A DNA stretch of 64,000 nucleotides, taken from contig JAQUAB010000001.1 in the NCBI GenBank assembly GCA_028687475.1, positions 62,001 to 126,000 of the forward strand, written 5' to 3'. Positions 41,335 through 52,600 of this stretch are shown here, piece by piece. The translations under genes were made by a program, and so were the position numbers. The notes below the pieces were generated by a model. That model was not told the DNA's origin, made no database searches, and saw only the letters and a program-made list of their open reading frames with translations. Position 1 is the stretch's first letter, and the number at the start of each line of letters is the position of its first letter. The DNA comes from Candidatus Gracilibacteria bacterium (lineage in GTDB: Bacteria > Patescibacteriota > Gracilibacteria > BD1-5 > UBA2023).

Positions 41335-42229
41335 TCACGATTCGTACTTCTTCTTCGAGCTCGACACCGTATTTCTCACGGATAGTATCCTTCACGAGGT
41401 CACGAAGTCATATGACATCCTGCCAGGTTCATTTCTGATCGTTGATGAAGAAGTTCCCATGCTGTTCACTCACTTTCACCCCACCGACTCGTGTCCCCTT
41501 CAGTCCTGATTCGTCGATCATTTTCCCTGCTGACATTCCTGGAGGATTCTTAAAAAAACTTCCACACGAGAATCCTGGTGGTTGCTTCACTTTGCGAATC
41601 GCCTGAATATCTGCAGGTGTGAATTGTCCATAATCCTTGTTCTCGAACGGAGAGACATCGAGGAGCATCGACACGACGAAAAACCGCTCATCTCACTTCA
41701 GGATACTGCCACGATATCGGTATTCCATATCATCATGCGTGTAGGTGTGGATGATACTGCTCTCGAGCTCGAGCACTTCCGCCTCGACGAATATATCGGC
41801 TGTCTCGATACCAAAGCATCCAGCATTGCCGACACAAGCACCACCGATTGTCCCAGGCAGTCCAGTCCAAGGCACAAGGACAGAGATTCCATAGTGCTGG
41901 TAGAGTGCAAGTGCGAAAACCGTACTCATCTCACCACTATGTACGCGGACATAAGTTCGCCCATGTTGATCGAACGGTTCACTGTATCCTGCATAGCGAT
42001 TGCGGACGATGATGCCGTCATATTCATCGAATGCGAAAAGGCAATTCGAACCACCACCCACTATCATTATCGGAATCCCCTGTTCGCGTGCAAATGTATA
42101 AACCATCGGCAATAACATCACATGATCCCGTTCTGTGATATCGAAAAAATATCGAGATTTTGCAGGAGTCTTGAATGCAGAAATGAATCAAACATCGCGG
42201 TCATGTTCGAGAAAATGTGGTACAGTCAT
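41300..42229 (-). CDS. murB: UDP-N-acetylenolpyruvoylglucosamine reductase MurB
   Basis: 309 residues, with four TGA glycines. FAD-binding IPIMIVGGGSNCLFAFDEYD and PWTGLPGTIGGACVGNAGCF are typical, and the C-terminal substrate domain has QPPGFSCGSFFKNPPGMSAG with the catalytic Ser/Cys loop and a final Glu region. Type II MurB by length. Its last eleven residues (TNNNEQITMNK) are coded by the repeat tract. It makes UDP-MurNAc for peptidoglycan. Confidence 0.94.
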
Positions 42230-42348
42230 GCTCTGATAGTATGGAAAAGGCTGAGAAAGTAAAGATTTCCGAGTGAATTTTCGTATTTTCAGAATAAGTA
42301 TTGACTATTATAAAAATATCCTATAATCAAATCTTCTTAAAAAAGAAT

Positions 42349-42744
42349 ATGGAAGATTTTCAACTCGCGGATGCCATGAGAATTCGATATTCTCAAGAGA
42401 AACAAGAAATCTATAATATGCTTTCTTCGCTCTTCTATAGAATCATCGAAAATGATTCTCAAGGAAGAGAACATGGAAGAGGAATATGTATAAGTATTTG
42501 CACGTACTTGGATAACCCATCAGAGTGAGGCATCCATCAAATCGAGCGCATGGGAATCAATCAAAAAACGAGTAAAGAAATTCGCGATATATCTCGATTT
42601 ATTCAAATGACATGAGAATCACAAGAAGATATCAGAGATTTCATAGATGAGATCCTCAAATATCTGAGCAACAAACTCCTCAACCAAGTTCTAGGAAAAA
42701 GGTCTACTATAGAAAAGAAAGTCTATACTCTTCTCGCCGCATAA
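42349..42744 (+). CDS. Hypothetical protein (131 aa)
   Basis: Soluble, helical, with GREHGRGICISICTYLDNPS and QEDIRDFIDEILKYLSNKLL. Two TGA glycines. No family recognised. It meets yidD tail to tail without a gap. Confidence 0.55.
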
Positions 42745-42996
42745 TTACTTCGAACTTTTCTCTACAGGATTATACCCGCCCTTCGACCACGGATTACACC
42801 GAAGGATTCTCCCAGTTCACTTGATGAGTCAGATGATGACTCATTTTTTTTCGAGAGATTCTATCATATAGTCGCTACAGGATGGAATATGCTTGCAATA
42901 TGGCGGTCGGTTCAGTGACTTTGCCCAGACAGAATGATCGGGCGAGAGGTATTTCTGATATTGACGGACGATGAAGATGAGAGTTTTTTTGATCAT
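42745..42996 (-). CDS. yidD: Membrane protein insertion efficiency factor YidD
   Basis: 83 residues: FIVRQYQKYLSPDHS, CKHIPSCSDYMIESLEKKG and RILRCNPWSKGGYNPV, the full YidD pattern once three TGA codons are read as Gly. It helps YidC-dependent membrane insertion. Confidence 0.95.
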
Positions 42997-43005
42997 AAAG
43001 AGAGA

Positions 43006-43647
43006 TTACCAATCCACTCGCTCGACTCATTCATCGAGGAATTTCCGTGTATCTGAGAGATTTTCTGGAGTAGTATTGAGCGGATAGAGGTATTTTTGTT
43101 TTTCGGATTCCGTCTTAGCGAGTGAATCAAGCGCTGACTGGAGAGAACTCGTACCTGAACCACTTCCTGAAGGAAAAGCTATATTTCCTGTATTCGAGAC
43201 CGTTCCAGAGGCATTCTCAGAATTCGAAGAAGATTGACCATCGAGCAATGCGATCTTCTCGAGGAGCATATCATTCGGACGAATATCACGAGCGAGGATG
43301 TAGAGCTTCTTCACATCATCCTTCGAACCACTGGAGAGATAGAGAACATCACCATAGAGCTCATAGACTCGTTCTCTCGCGGTGATTTCTGGATTCGATT
43401 GTACGAGTCTTTCGAGAATAACACGAGCTTCATCATATCGCTTCTCTTTCGCGAATGCGAGTGCTGTATTGTATCGTGACTCGGGCATATCCTGAGAGAT
43501 CCCTGAGAGGAGAGAGAAATTCTCGACAAGTATTCTCCATGAGAAAACCATGAACAATATCAACCAAAGCCCAAGAAAAATCATACTTTCGAGAAGTATT
43601 TTTTTCCACTTTTTTTCGGTGATGTTAGTTCTTTCTCAGTGAGACAT
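43006..43647 (-). CDS. TPR-like membrane protein (BatE/BatC-like, 213 aa)
   Basis: Basic N-terminus (NITEKKWKKILLESM), one membrane helix (IFLGLWLILFMVFSWRIL), then a TPR-like pair (YNTALAFAKEKRYDEARVIL, RVYELYGDVLYLS) and a Ser/Gly-rich tail. ATG 43647 gives the basic start and overlaps the VWA gene by 23 bases. VWA plus TPR pairs are typical of Bat (aerotolerance-like) operons. One TGA. Confidence 0.7.
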
Positions 43648-44455
43648 ACGGAGGGAAGATCAGAGCCAAGAGGATAAAAAGCGAACCGATGATGCGGAGT
43701 ATGAAGAGGAGTGATTCTGGTTTTTGTATTTCTATTTTTGGTGTAATAGCCTCAAGCACTTCAGGAATTTGTCGTGTATTTTCTATCGTAGAAACTGTGG
43801 CACTATATATCTTGGCGAGTTTCTCGATATTCGATTGCTCGTATGCAACATTCACTTCCTTGCCCTGATATATCTTGTATCGTCGCTGTCCGAGCGCGTC
43901 ATAGCCGAGAGAGATGGGTCAGCCAGATTCCGTCCCGATTCCGACGATCTGCAGTCGGACTCCCTCAGGAAGCGGTGGAAAATCAGAAATTCCCGTATCG
44001 CCACCATCAGAGAGAAGAATCACGTTCAGGGGAGTTTTGCGCGTGCTATAGAGTGATGCGAGCAATCCGAAAACACTCTTCATATCACTTCCACCATTGT
44101 CCATGACTGGAGCGATATTGGCAACATTGGTATCGAGAATGTTCTTGTCAGAGGTCAGTGGTACAAGCACTCATGGACTCCGCGCATAGATGAGCACTCC
44201 ATGATTCCCCGAGAGCTCATGGACTCCACTCATCACGAGCGAACGCGCTACTTCGAGGCGGCTATGATTCAGATTCTGTACACTATCCGCGATATCTTCG
44301 ACTGCCATACTCATCGAGTTATCGACGATCCATATGGTATCATTTCCTGTGTTTGATTCTTTTTGCCCTAGACTGAATCCAAGGAGAAAAAGTCCAATCA
44401 CCAAAAGAAAAAGAGAAATGAGAAATCGACGATGAGAAAAAGTGGAAATATGCAT
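43625..44455 (-). CDS. VWA-domain membrane protein (BatA/B-like, 276 aa)
   Basis: An N-terminal membrane helix (FLISLFLLVIGLFLLGFSLG) and a VWA domain with TIWIVDNSMSMAVEDIAD (MIDAS DxSxS) and NVILLSDGGDTGISDF. A C-terminal helix follows (LLFILRIIGSLFILLALIF). Two TGA glycines. It probably forms a periplasm-facing complex with the TPR protein downstream and the DUF4012 protein upstream. Confidence 0.82.
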
Positions 44456-44473
44456 GAAGAATTATGGGAGAAA

Positions 44474-46771
44474 CTATTTCATCATCGTATTCTGAAGTCC
44501 TGGCTGACGATACCAAGTGAGCCCACCTGTGAATGTCTGACAGTCAGCAATCGGAGTAGTATAGCGAATTGTTTTCGAAGCACTCGCACCCACTGGAGTC
44601 TCCATAAGCCAGGTGAATACAGTGCTATCATCTTTCTCTACCGTCTCGATACCAATCGTAGAACCAGTCAATACGGAACCCTTCGGAGTATAGAGTCGCA
44701 TATAGGTTCGATTCGCTCCGTTTCCTTGGACGAAGAGCATTTTCTCACGGATTTTCTGATCTTTGATACCGAGAAAGTCGAGATATTTCTCGAGCGTTGT
44801 ACTATCGGATTTCTCGTACGAATGCGTGTGGGTGAATGTCATCTTGTTCTGATATTGGCAACTGCCGACAGGGAAAGTATCAGACTCATAGAGTCGCTTC
44901 ATGAAGCGATCACTCTTGTTCCCAGATACCGAAGTCAGCACTGGATACGCCCAGTTCCGCGGACAATCGTTTGCTCCTGTATTATTCATTATTCATTGTT
45001 CATTGTTCATTGTTCATTGTTCATTGTTATTTGCTCATCCGCACTGCCATGGAAGTTCTTTTCGGAAAGTCGAGAGAAAATCATCTACCTGAACATCGCG
45101 CGAAGCAAAAAGGATTTCTCCATTTCTGAGTTCTTCTTCGAGCAGTGTGAGAACCGTATCATAGGCTCGTTTCTCATTAATTTTTGCAGCCAGCGCAGAA
45201 ATAAATCGGAACAGTGTATCTTTCGGTGTATTCACTTCCCCGTGACGTGCCTCGACGAGTGTCGACATCAGTGGAGAAAAATTCTCACTCGTGAATGGCT
45301 CGGTCACGCCAGAAAGTGTAACTGGTCACACTTCCTTCAAAATATCTTCGACGATTCCTTGGTGAATCGCGATTCCTGTCGTGAGCGTCGCATCGCCCGA
45401 ACGTTCGATGAAGGCATTCGCTTTTTCGAGAGTGTCACGAAAATCAGGATAATAGTTCACATCACGCAGTCCATAGTTATCCGTGAGGAGCGCGACACCA
45501 GGAGGTGGCACTTCCTTGTACGGATAGAGATTCCAATCATAATAATACACATCATCCGTGCGATAGTCGAGGACATTTCCCTTGTAGAGAGTGAAGGTGA
45601 TGACACTTCCAGGGAATCCACCATTGGCGCGAATCTCATCACGATTCTGATTGAAGATGATATATCGTTGCGGTTCATCATGTCCGAGCATTTGGAGGAT
45701 ATTTTTCTCGTGAGACTCATAGAATCCGAGTATTCATCCGAGTTGTTCGAAAGTTTTTCCGATATGAATCAGTTCGTCTTTTCGGCTATCAGAAATATTT
45801 CTCGCGCGATCGAAAGCCATGCTCGCATCATGCAGCGCTGTTGTCAGAATACGAATCGCATCTTGATTCTGTGTGAGCCAATCGGTCGGCGTATCGATAC
45901 CCAGTGGCGCGAAAAGTGTGATATCTCGTGCCTTGGCTCGAAAACTCGGCAAAGAAGAATTGTCGATGGAATCATGAATAATCGAACCAGAAAACGTCTC
46001 GCCACTTCCTGTCGGAATCGTATTCACCACTGCATCCATACCACGAGTCAGCGCCAGTCCGCCATCGATCGCGATCGACGCGAGTCGGAATTGATCCTGC
46101 GGAATCCATCGGAACGGCATGAAGAGGATATTCGCACGTTCAAAATCTCCACGTGATGCATGAATCGATTGCAATAGCGTTATTTTGTCAGAAATATTCC
46201 TGAGTGCCACGAGTTCATGGAGCCCATCCTCGACGAGGAATTTCGTATAGAGAAGCGTGGGAATCGAGAGTGACACGAGGATAAATAAAGTTGCGAAGAT
46301 CGATTTCCGTTTTCGCTTCAGGAGTGTGCGCGTATTCTTCCATTCGCGGCGCAAGTGGAGTGAAGCAGGGAGTTTTCTGCGATAGATGTCTCCGTATTTT
46401 TGCTCAGAAAGGATCGGAATCTCGCGCCGAATATCGAGCGAACCGAATGGAATCTCGAGTGGAGGAACGAGATCGATGGTATGGAATCGTGGGCGAATCT
46501 GGAGAATCTTGGTCGTGAGAAGGGACGGTTGCCAGAACTCAGATGTCGAGAGATCGAGTGTTGATATCGTGCGAAATCGCTTAATAGAGAGCTTGTGTGA
46601 GAGTGAGAAATCATGCGTCACACCACGTCATTTCGCGAGTGTATCGAGAATCGGCTTCGTCGAACGAATCGCATGCACGCTCGAAATCGGGAACATACTC
46701 GCAATATCGAGCATACTTCCCTTGCCTGCCTGGAGATCGAACGAGATGATATCGCTATGGTGATGAGACAT
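44474..46771 (-). CDS. DUF4012 membrane/exported protein (765 aa)
   Basis: A cytosolic N-terminus of about 190 residues with a P-loop-like start (SFDLQAGKGSMLDIAS) and a basic stretch. One membrane helix (FATLFILVSLSIPTLLYTKF) follows, then a large outer domain with FNQNRDEIRANGGFPGSVIT, the DUF4012 signature. The frame stays open through a 7-bp repeat tract (44981-45033) under code 25, which codes for an Asn/Gln/Gly-rich linker (NNNEQGTMNNEQGIMNNTG) before the last 170 residues. DUF4012 proteins are common in Gram-positives and candidate phyla; their function is unknown. Confidence 0.78.
44981..45033 (-). repeat. Heptad repeat tract inside the DUF4012 gene
   Basis: TTCATTG x5 with flanking ATTATTCATT and TTATTTG variants. 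Since 7 is not divisible by 3, a change of one unit would put the last 170 residues out of frame. In the present allele it is open with TGA = Gly. Confidence 0.85.
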
Positions 46772-46878
46772 ACTGGCACGAAGTATAGCGAAAAAAGTTT
46801 ATGAGTAAAGAATATCCTCACATTCCCCATATCCTAAGACATAAAACTGCATTTGACATTCTATATATACATATTAAT

Positions 46879-47103
46879 ATGTTCATACAAACTCATAAAA
46901 TTACCCATATGTATCAATCCATCAATCTTTGAATCTCATGAAGCCGATATCATCATGATATCTTAGCAAAGCTACCAGTAATAGAACAGCCCAATAGACC
47001 GTCAATGAGATGAGATATGGGGAATATCCAAGAAGTTATTGATCGATGTGAGGCAGTCCATGCTTGGTGTCTCGCGAACCCAGGAAAAGATTTGAAATTC
47101 TAA
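46879..47103 (+). CDS. Hypothetical small protein (74 aa)
   Basis: Short frame with three TGA glycines ending LKF; contains RYHHDILAKLPVIEQPNRPS and a Cys/Trp pair (EAVHAWCLANPG). It ends in a strong terminator (47103-47131). No family recognised. Confidence 0.5.
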
Positions 47104-47131
47104 AATCCATGGACTCCATGGATTTTTTTGT
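47103..47131 (+). terminator. Terminator, CCATGG type, copy 1
   Basis: AAATCCATGG-ACT-CCATGGATTTTTTT, then GTTATACTT. The same hairpin and flank recur at 47461 and 57031. Confidence 0.9.
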
Positions 47132-47170
47132 TATACTTGAAGTAGTTTATATTTTTATTACTTTTCTTAT

Positions 47171-47401
47171 ATGTGACCTTTTGATATGTGACCTTTTGAA
47201 GCTCTAGGTCGAGCGGTTGCTTGATATCCATTTCCTCGTCAACAACATCAATGTCCTAGAATATCGACTTGAAATGGAGCTCCTGTTCCTGAAGTTGTTC
47301 AGACATTGTTAGAAGATACTATTCATCCGGCAAACGCACTTTCTAGTCGGCAACTCCACAAAGTAGCTGAAGATATCCTCAGACTTCATTGAATCAACTA
47401 A
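47171..47401 (+). CDS. Hypothetical small protein (76 aa)
   Basis: Starts with a short direct repeat (GPFDMGPFEA), then RAVAGYPFPRQQHQCPRIST and an acidic helix (EVVQTLLEDTIHPANALSS). Six TGA glycines. ATG at 47171, or at 47186 without the first repeat. No family recognised. Confidence 0.5.
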
Positions 47402-47405
47402 ATCT

Positions 47406-47510
47406 ATGACTAATCATCAAAATCTCATCACCTGTCCGAATTGCGGTCAGCAGTTTTTCAAAATCCATGGACGCCATGGATTTTTTTATTATACTTCATC
47501 CAACTCATAA
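47406..47510 (+). pseudogene. Truncated DUF2130 5' fragment, copy A
   Basis: The first 16 or so codons (NLITCPNCGQQF) match the start of the DUF2130 gene at 57540; the frame then runs into the CCATGG-type terminator and stops. No function expected. Confidence 0.8.
47461..47487 (+). terminator. Terminator, CCATGG type, copy 2
   Basis: AAATCCATGG-ACG-CCATGGATTTTTTT followed by ATTATACTTCAT. It is fused to the truncated DUF2130 fragment A. Confidence 0.88.
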
Positions 47511-47514
47511 AACT

Positions 47515-47847
47515 ATGAAAAATGAATTAGAAAGATTCAGAGAGTATAGAGATGCTTATCTATCTGAATTACCGGAAAACATCCTACAACCATGAGATCC
47601 GAATTATCATCTCTACAAATGTCGAACAAGCGTATTTTGATGAATTTCTCTCAGAATTTCTCAGTTAATCAATAAAGGTATTATTCCTGATGATGATCGG
47701 CTACAATCTTTTTTTGATTTTATAAACTTCAGACATCAACAAACTGAAAGATGAGATACCCCCAGAACAACTCCAAAGGAGATAGAAATAATAAATAATG
47801 CTATATGAATTGTTATTAAACTTCTCGAATTAACCCCTAGAAACTAA
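47515..47847 (+). CDS. Hypothetical protein (110 aa)
   Basis: Soluble protein of ordinary composition (ERFREYRDAYLSELPENI, YKCRTSVFGGISLRISQLIN), with five TGA glycines. It lies between two DUF2130 fragments. No family recognised. Confidence 0.55.
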
Positions 47848-47848
47848 T

Positions 47849-48013
47849 ATGTCCTCCCAAAATCTCATCACCTGTCCGAATTGCGGTCACCAGTTTTCTC
47901 TCTCCGATGTCCAGAAACACGAGATGGAAGAGATGCGAGAGAAAATAGTGTCCAATATTACACTATCAACTCAAACATCCCCCATACCAACAAGTCTTTC
48001 TTATCGAAGTTAA
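47849..48013 (+). pseudogene. Truncated DUF2130 5' fragment, copy B
   Basis: About 31 codons match the start of the intact gene at 57540 (NLITCPNCGHQFSLSDVQKH, EMEEMREK), then unrelated sequence follows to a TAA. The break is abrupt after GAGAAAAT, as if the gene had been cut and the RHS locus placed in between. Confidence 0.85.
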
Positions 48014-48193
48014 CAGAAAAAGGTGAAGTATAAAATACAAAACTACATCCATACACCCATGCTATACTAATTTATCTTTAGACTTATACGAGATAAACCT
48101 AATTATAGTATTGAGAATGACAGCATCAAATATGATAAGAAAATTGGTAAGATCAAATCCTAGAAATAGAGTCATAAAAGAATAAGATTTAAT

Positions 48194-48538
48194 TTATACT
48201 AAAATGCCGAATAAAAGAGACAATATAATTATCAAGAATGCTGGAAACAATAAGATATATGCTGTATATATCTTAATCTGATATACATTCTTATTGTATT
48301 GGACTTCCTTCATTTTCTTATTAAGAATAAATATATTTATCGGAAAGATAATAACTGAGTATATTAAATATAAAAGATATATCTCAATTCATTTTAATCA
48401 TGAGTCATATGCATAATATAAAGGGATACCTGTGATTCAATAAAAGATTCACAACAATAATATCAAAATAATCACATGTGTGCTAGAAAATTTTAAAGCG
48501 GTTTTTAATATAAAAAACAAGTTCTTTGAATAAGTCAT
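48194..48538 (-). CDS. Small membrane protein, likely immunity protein of the orphan RHS tip (114 aa)
   Basis: Three to four membrane segments (HVIILILLLGIFYG, YLLYLIYSVIIFPINIFIL, YILLFPAFLIIILSLLFG). It follows the orphan RHS tip by 8 bases, the position of immunity genes in RHS loci. Four TGA glycines. The role is inferred from position only. Confidence 0.55.
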
Positions 48539-48546
48539 AAAAAGAA

Positions 48547-49197
48547 TTAAAATATTATAGGATATTCTTGATTTAAAACTTTTATCAATACTTCAATTGT
48601 TGAAGTAATTTCATTAATTGCCAATTCAATGCCCTTATCATAATAAGGTCTGTCATCTATTTCATTTATATTTGCCTTAATTAAATTGAAATCATTTTTA
48701 AAAACTTCAACTGAAAATCAGGCAGAGTATATTAAAGTACTTGGCATATATGAATACGTATAACCATATCATATAAGCATATTACCCAATTGATCAAGCT
48801 TATATTCTTGTCATTCAAAATATACAACACAATTTGCAGAATAGCTTTCTCATGCACAATTTTCTTTAGTAATTGGTTCAAATGCTATATCCCTATAATC
48901 ACTTCTCATCTTTGGATTATATGAGTCATCTAAAAATCCTGATTTAGATACTTTTTGGAAGAAATTATCTCTCCTAATATCCATCATATCTTTCTTTAAT
49001 AGAGTTGTAGCATCATGGGCTTGGACAAACTTCTTTTCCTTCCCAAATGGGTCAACATACATCACTGGAGAGTTCGCTACATAGGTGTAGAGGTTGATGT
49101 TATCTCTCATACCGATAGGATCCTTCTGAAGGAATCTGTCTGATGATGAGTCGTAAAGTTCTGGCTCTGAATGGAGCAAAATAGATTTACCAATCAA
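48547..49197 (-). pseudogene. Orphan RHS C-terminal tip with alternative toxin domain
   Basis: Begins, after a TAG at 49198, with ELYDSSSDRFLQKDPIGMRD and NINLYTYVANSPVMYVDPFG, the end of an RHS core, then about 150 residues of unknown toxin-like domain (RRDNFFQKVSKSGFLDDSYN, ENCAGESYSANCVVYFEGQE). It lacks a proper start (TTG at best) and the core repeats, so it is silent unless recombined onto the large RHS gene upstream. Such orphan tips are known as reservoirs of alternative toxins. Confidence 0.85.
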
Positions 49198-49602
49198 CTA
49201 TTTCTTGAAATGAAAAAATACAAATATTAATGAGCAAGCATTTAATATAAATTGTAATAAATAGCAGGAAAAATATATCCATCCCGTATAATTGGAAAAA
49301 TAATACGGATTATAAAGAAGCATGTAAATATTGACTACAATAGCCACGAATCAGAAAGTAAAAATCAAATTTAATTTTCTTTCGTTAATAGCATAGAATA
49401 GATTAGATACTAAATAAATGACAAAGAAACAAGAAATAATGAAGAGTAATCTAAATTGTCGTTCATCTTCATAGATATAACGATAATATTCATTTGAGAA
49501 TGAGTGTATCAAGTATAAAAAATAGCCTAGAAATGAGTAAATAGATGAGACTGGCAGTAATCAGTTTATTATCTTATTTATGAGTTTGGTGGTATTATTC
49601 AT
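49198..49602 (-). CDS. Membrane protein, likely immunity protein of the RHS toxin (134 aa)
   Basis: Four membrane helices (LLPVSSIYSFLGYFLYLI, LLFIISCFFVIYLVSNLFYA, FTFGFVAIVVNIYMLLY, YFSCYLLQFILNACSLIFVF). Its ATG overlaps the RHS stop by 8 bases. A membrane immunity protein would suit a toxin that acts on peptidoglycan outside the membrane. Two TGA glycines. The role is inferred. Confidence 0.65.
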
Positions 49603-52600
49603 AATTATTAATTAGTAAGGATATATAACTAGCCGAATCTGTTGCATATTCTTGAACTCTCTTACCGTATTGAATTGCATGTGAACTACATTCACCTCCA
49701 GGAACTGCACATTGATATCATCCATTCCATACATTTCATATAGACTCTGGTGTGATTTCAATATTATTATCACTCAAAACTCATCGAATTGTATTAATTC
49801 TATCATTCATAATCTCAATATGTTTTTCTGGATTCAGTAAATCTTCTTTATTTAGATCCGAAAAACCAAAGTGTTCGCGGTCACTTTTTGTTGGATGAAT
49901 ACTGATTTGAGAGAGTCCATAGGTATTTCCTCATAACAAATCTTCAATAACTGGTGGCATTAAGTGAGATTGTTCTTCATAAATAATACTATAAATAATT
50001 AGGGCATTCTCCTTATGTTTCAGTATATAATCCATTGATAACGTCATGTTTGCGCTAACATTTCCGCGACTCAAGAAACTTCAAACAGTAAAGAGAAATG
50101 GTTTTTCTGTTAATCCACTTGGGTCAGTATGCATAATGGGACTATTCTTCACATATCTATATAGATTCACATCATCCTCCATCCCAATAGGATCTCTGCT
50201 CACGAATCTACCTAGTCCAGCATCATAGTAACGTGCACGGAGATAGTAGAGAGAGATTTCTTTGTCGTATTCTCTACCTGTGTAGAGTCTCGTATTTCCT
50301 ATTGGAGAATCGTTTGCTCATGCTACAGGCTTATAGAGTCAGTTAAGGTTCTTGCGATACGGTTTACCGAAGACAGTATAGCTATATTCATCTATAGTAA
50401 CTCATGTACTTGAGGTTATGCGAACTACGCTTCAGAGGTGGTCTTTCTCGTAGTAATAATCTCCTGTAGTGGTGAGTACATCTTGTTTATTCTGTCGAGT
50501 GTACTTATTGAATCGTACAGATACTATATCATCGGTTCATCTTGCACCATAGGTATATTCTCTACTTTCTTTCTTGATCTTCGCTCCTGTAGTGGCATTG
50601 ATGTTACTCTGAGTTTCCTCTATGACATCATTTCCTGAGTAGATATATTCTGTGAGTTGATTTACTACTCTTTTGCTCGTTCTGCGACCGAGAGCATCAT
50701 AACTGAAGCTAATCAATACTTCCTTCTGGTTGACTTCATTATACCTACTGACATTTATGAGCCTATTTTGTGCATCATACACATATTCGAATTGTCTCTT
50801 GTTGTTGATAGTATTTCCGATGAGGTTGCCGTTTTTGTCATAGAGGAGACGTCACTGGAGAGCTCAGGTGTCTACTGGAATATCTGTCGCTCAGGTATCT
50901 GTGAGAGTTCAGGTGTCAGTAGTAGTTCCAGAATCTACGAGGAGAACTTCACTGGCAATGAGGATAGTGCCCGTATCTGTAGCTCCATCTGTCGCTCAGG
51001 TGAGAGTAAGCGTGATTCCAGAACTTGTGGATCCTGTATCTGTAGAGTCTGTAGTTGAGAATTCTCCTGTACTTGTGAGTGTTGCTAGTGTCGATCCTGT
51101 ATCGACCACTTTCTCAGGCTCAAGTGACATACCAGAATCACTCGTACTTCCAGAGAGAGATATTCCTGTTTCGGAGAGATTCACGATATCCAGATATGTC
51201 TTTCCTGTACCTGTATCCACGCTTCCCGTACTGGTGACTCCTGTACTGGTGATTCCTGTATCGGTTGTTCCCGTGTTGATTGTTGTTCATGTATTCGTGG
51301 TATCAGTATTTGTCATTATTCCTGTATTCGTGGTATTTCCAGTACTGATGAGAACTGTTCCACTCTGAGCAAGGATATCTGTGTATTGATTTAGTGAGTT
51401 GGTCGTATAGTTCCAGATCTTGTTTCTCTGGACTTCTGTGGTGGTTCCTGTTTTCTTGTTGGTCTTGGTGATGATACGGATATTCTGCTCATTCTGTCTA
51501 TTTCCCATGAGATCATATTCGTAGGCATTTCCCTGGATACCTGTACCGAATCTCGTATTTCGATACATCGCCTCGATGAGTTGGTTGTATGAGTCGTAGG
51601 TGTAGGATTCTATCCCCTTACTCGTGATATTGGAGTTGGCATCGTAGGTGAGAGTGTTGGATTGTGCTGGAGACTGGAGAGAATCCAGACGATTGCCAGA
51701 ATCATATCCATAGTTGGTCGTGACACCATTGCCGAGTGTTTCACTCATGAGATTGAGGGAGTCGTAGGTATAGCTCGCTATGGTAGTAGTTCCCTCTCGT
51801 ACGCTTGTGAGACGATTCTGATTGTCGTAGATATATGTGAGATTTCTGCCATTTGGAGTATGTATTCCGAACTTGTTCCCCACCGCATCATACGTGTAGG
51901 TACTTGTCTTGCCGCCACTCGTTTCACTCATGAGATTGCCGAGAGTATCATAGGTATAGCTCGTCTGATTGTTGTCAGAATTGTTGGTCGCTGTGAGGTG
52001 ACCGAGCGCATCATAGACATAAGTCTCATAGGTCACTCCTCCTACTCCTGGAGCAAGAGCATAGTCCTTTCTCGTGATACGATCGAGGTTGTCGTAGGTG
52101 TAGGTCGTGATAGTACCATTCGGATCCGTCTTCGTATGGATATTTCCTCTTGTGTCGTAGGTATAGCTCGTCTTGTTGCCATCAGGAAGAAACTCTTGTG
52201 TGAGCTCGTTATTGGTATTGTAAGTGTAGGTTGTAGTATTGTTGTTTGCGTCCGTGAGACTCGTGAGATTGCCCATCGTGTCATAGGACTTCGAGATAGT
52301 CTTCCCTGCTCGTGTCTCTGTTTTCACCTTTCCACGATAATCATAGGTATAGTATGTTGGTATACCACTTGGGTCAGTGACAGTGATTATTTGTCCGAGC
52401 TTGTTGTAGACATATCTCGTAGTATTACCATTAGCATCGAGTGTCGCTACTTTTCTATTATCTTTATCATATGTTGCCCGAGTCGTGATGATTTTATCCC
52501 CGTTTTTTATCTGTGTTTCTACGAGGTTGCCGTTGGCATCATAGAAATTCTCAGATATGAGCCCATTCGCAAGAGTCGTGAGCTTCAGTCGACCGAGTGC

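Noticed and set aside
44432-46156. 574-codon plus-strand frame opposite the DUF4012 gene
   Set aside because: Antisense shadow of a gene with signature motifs; low complexity with many Arg, Ser, Cys and His.
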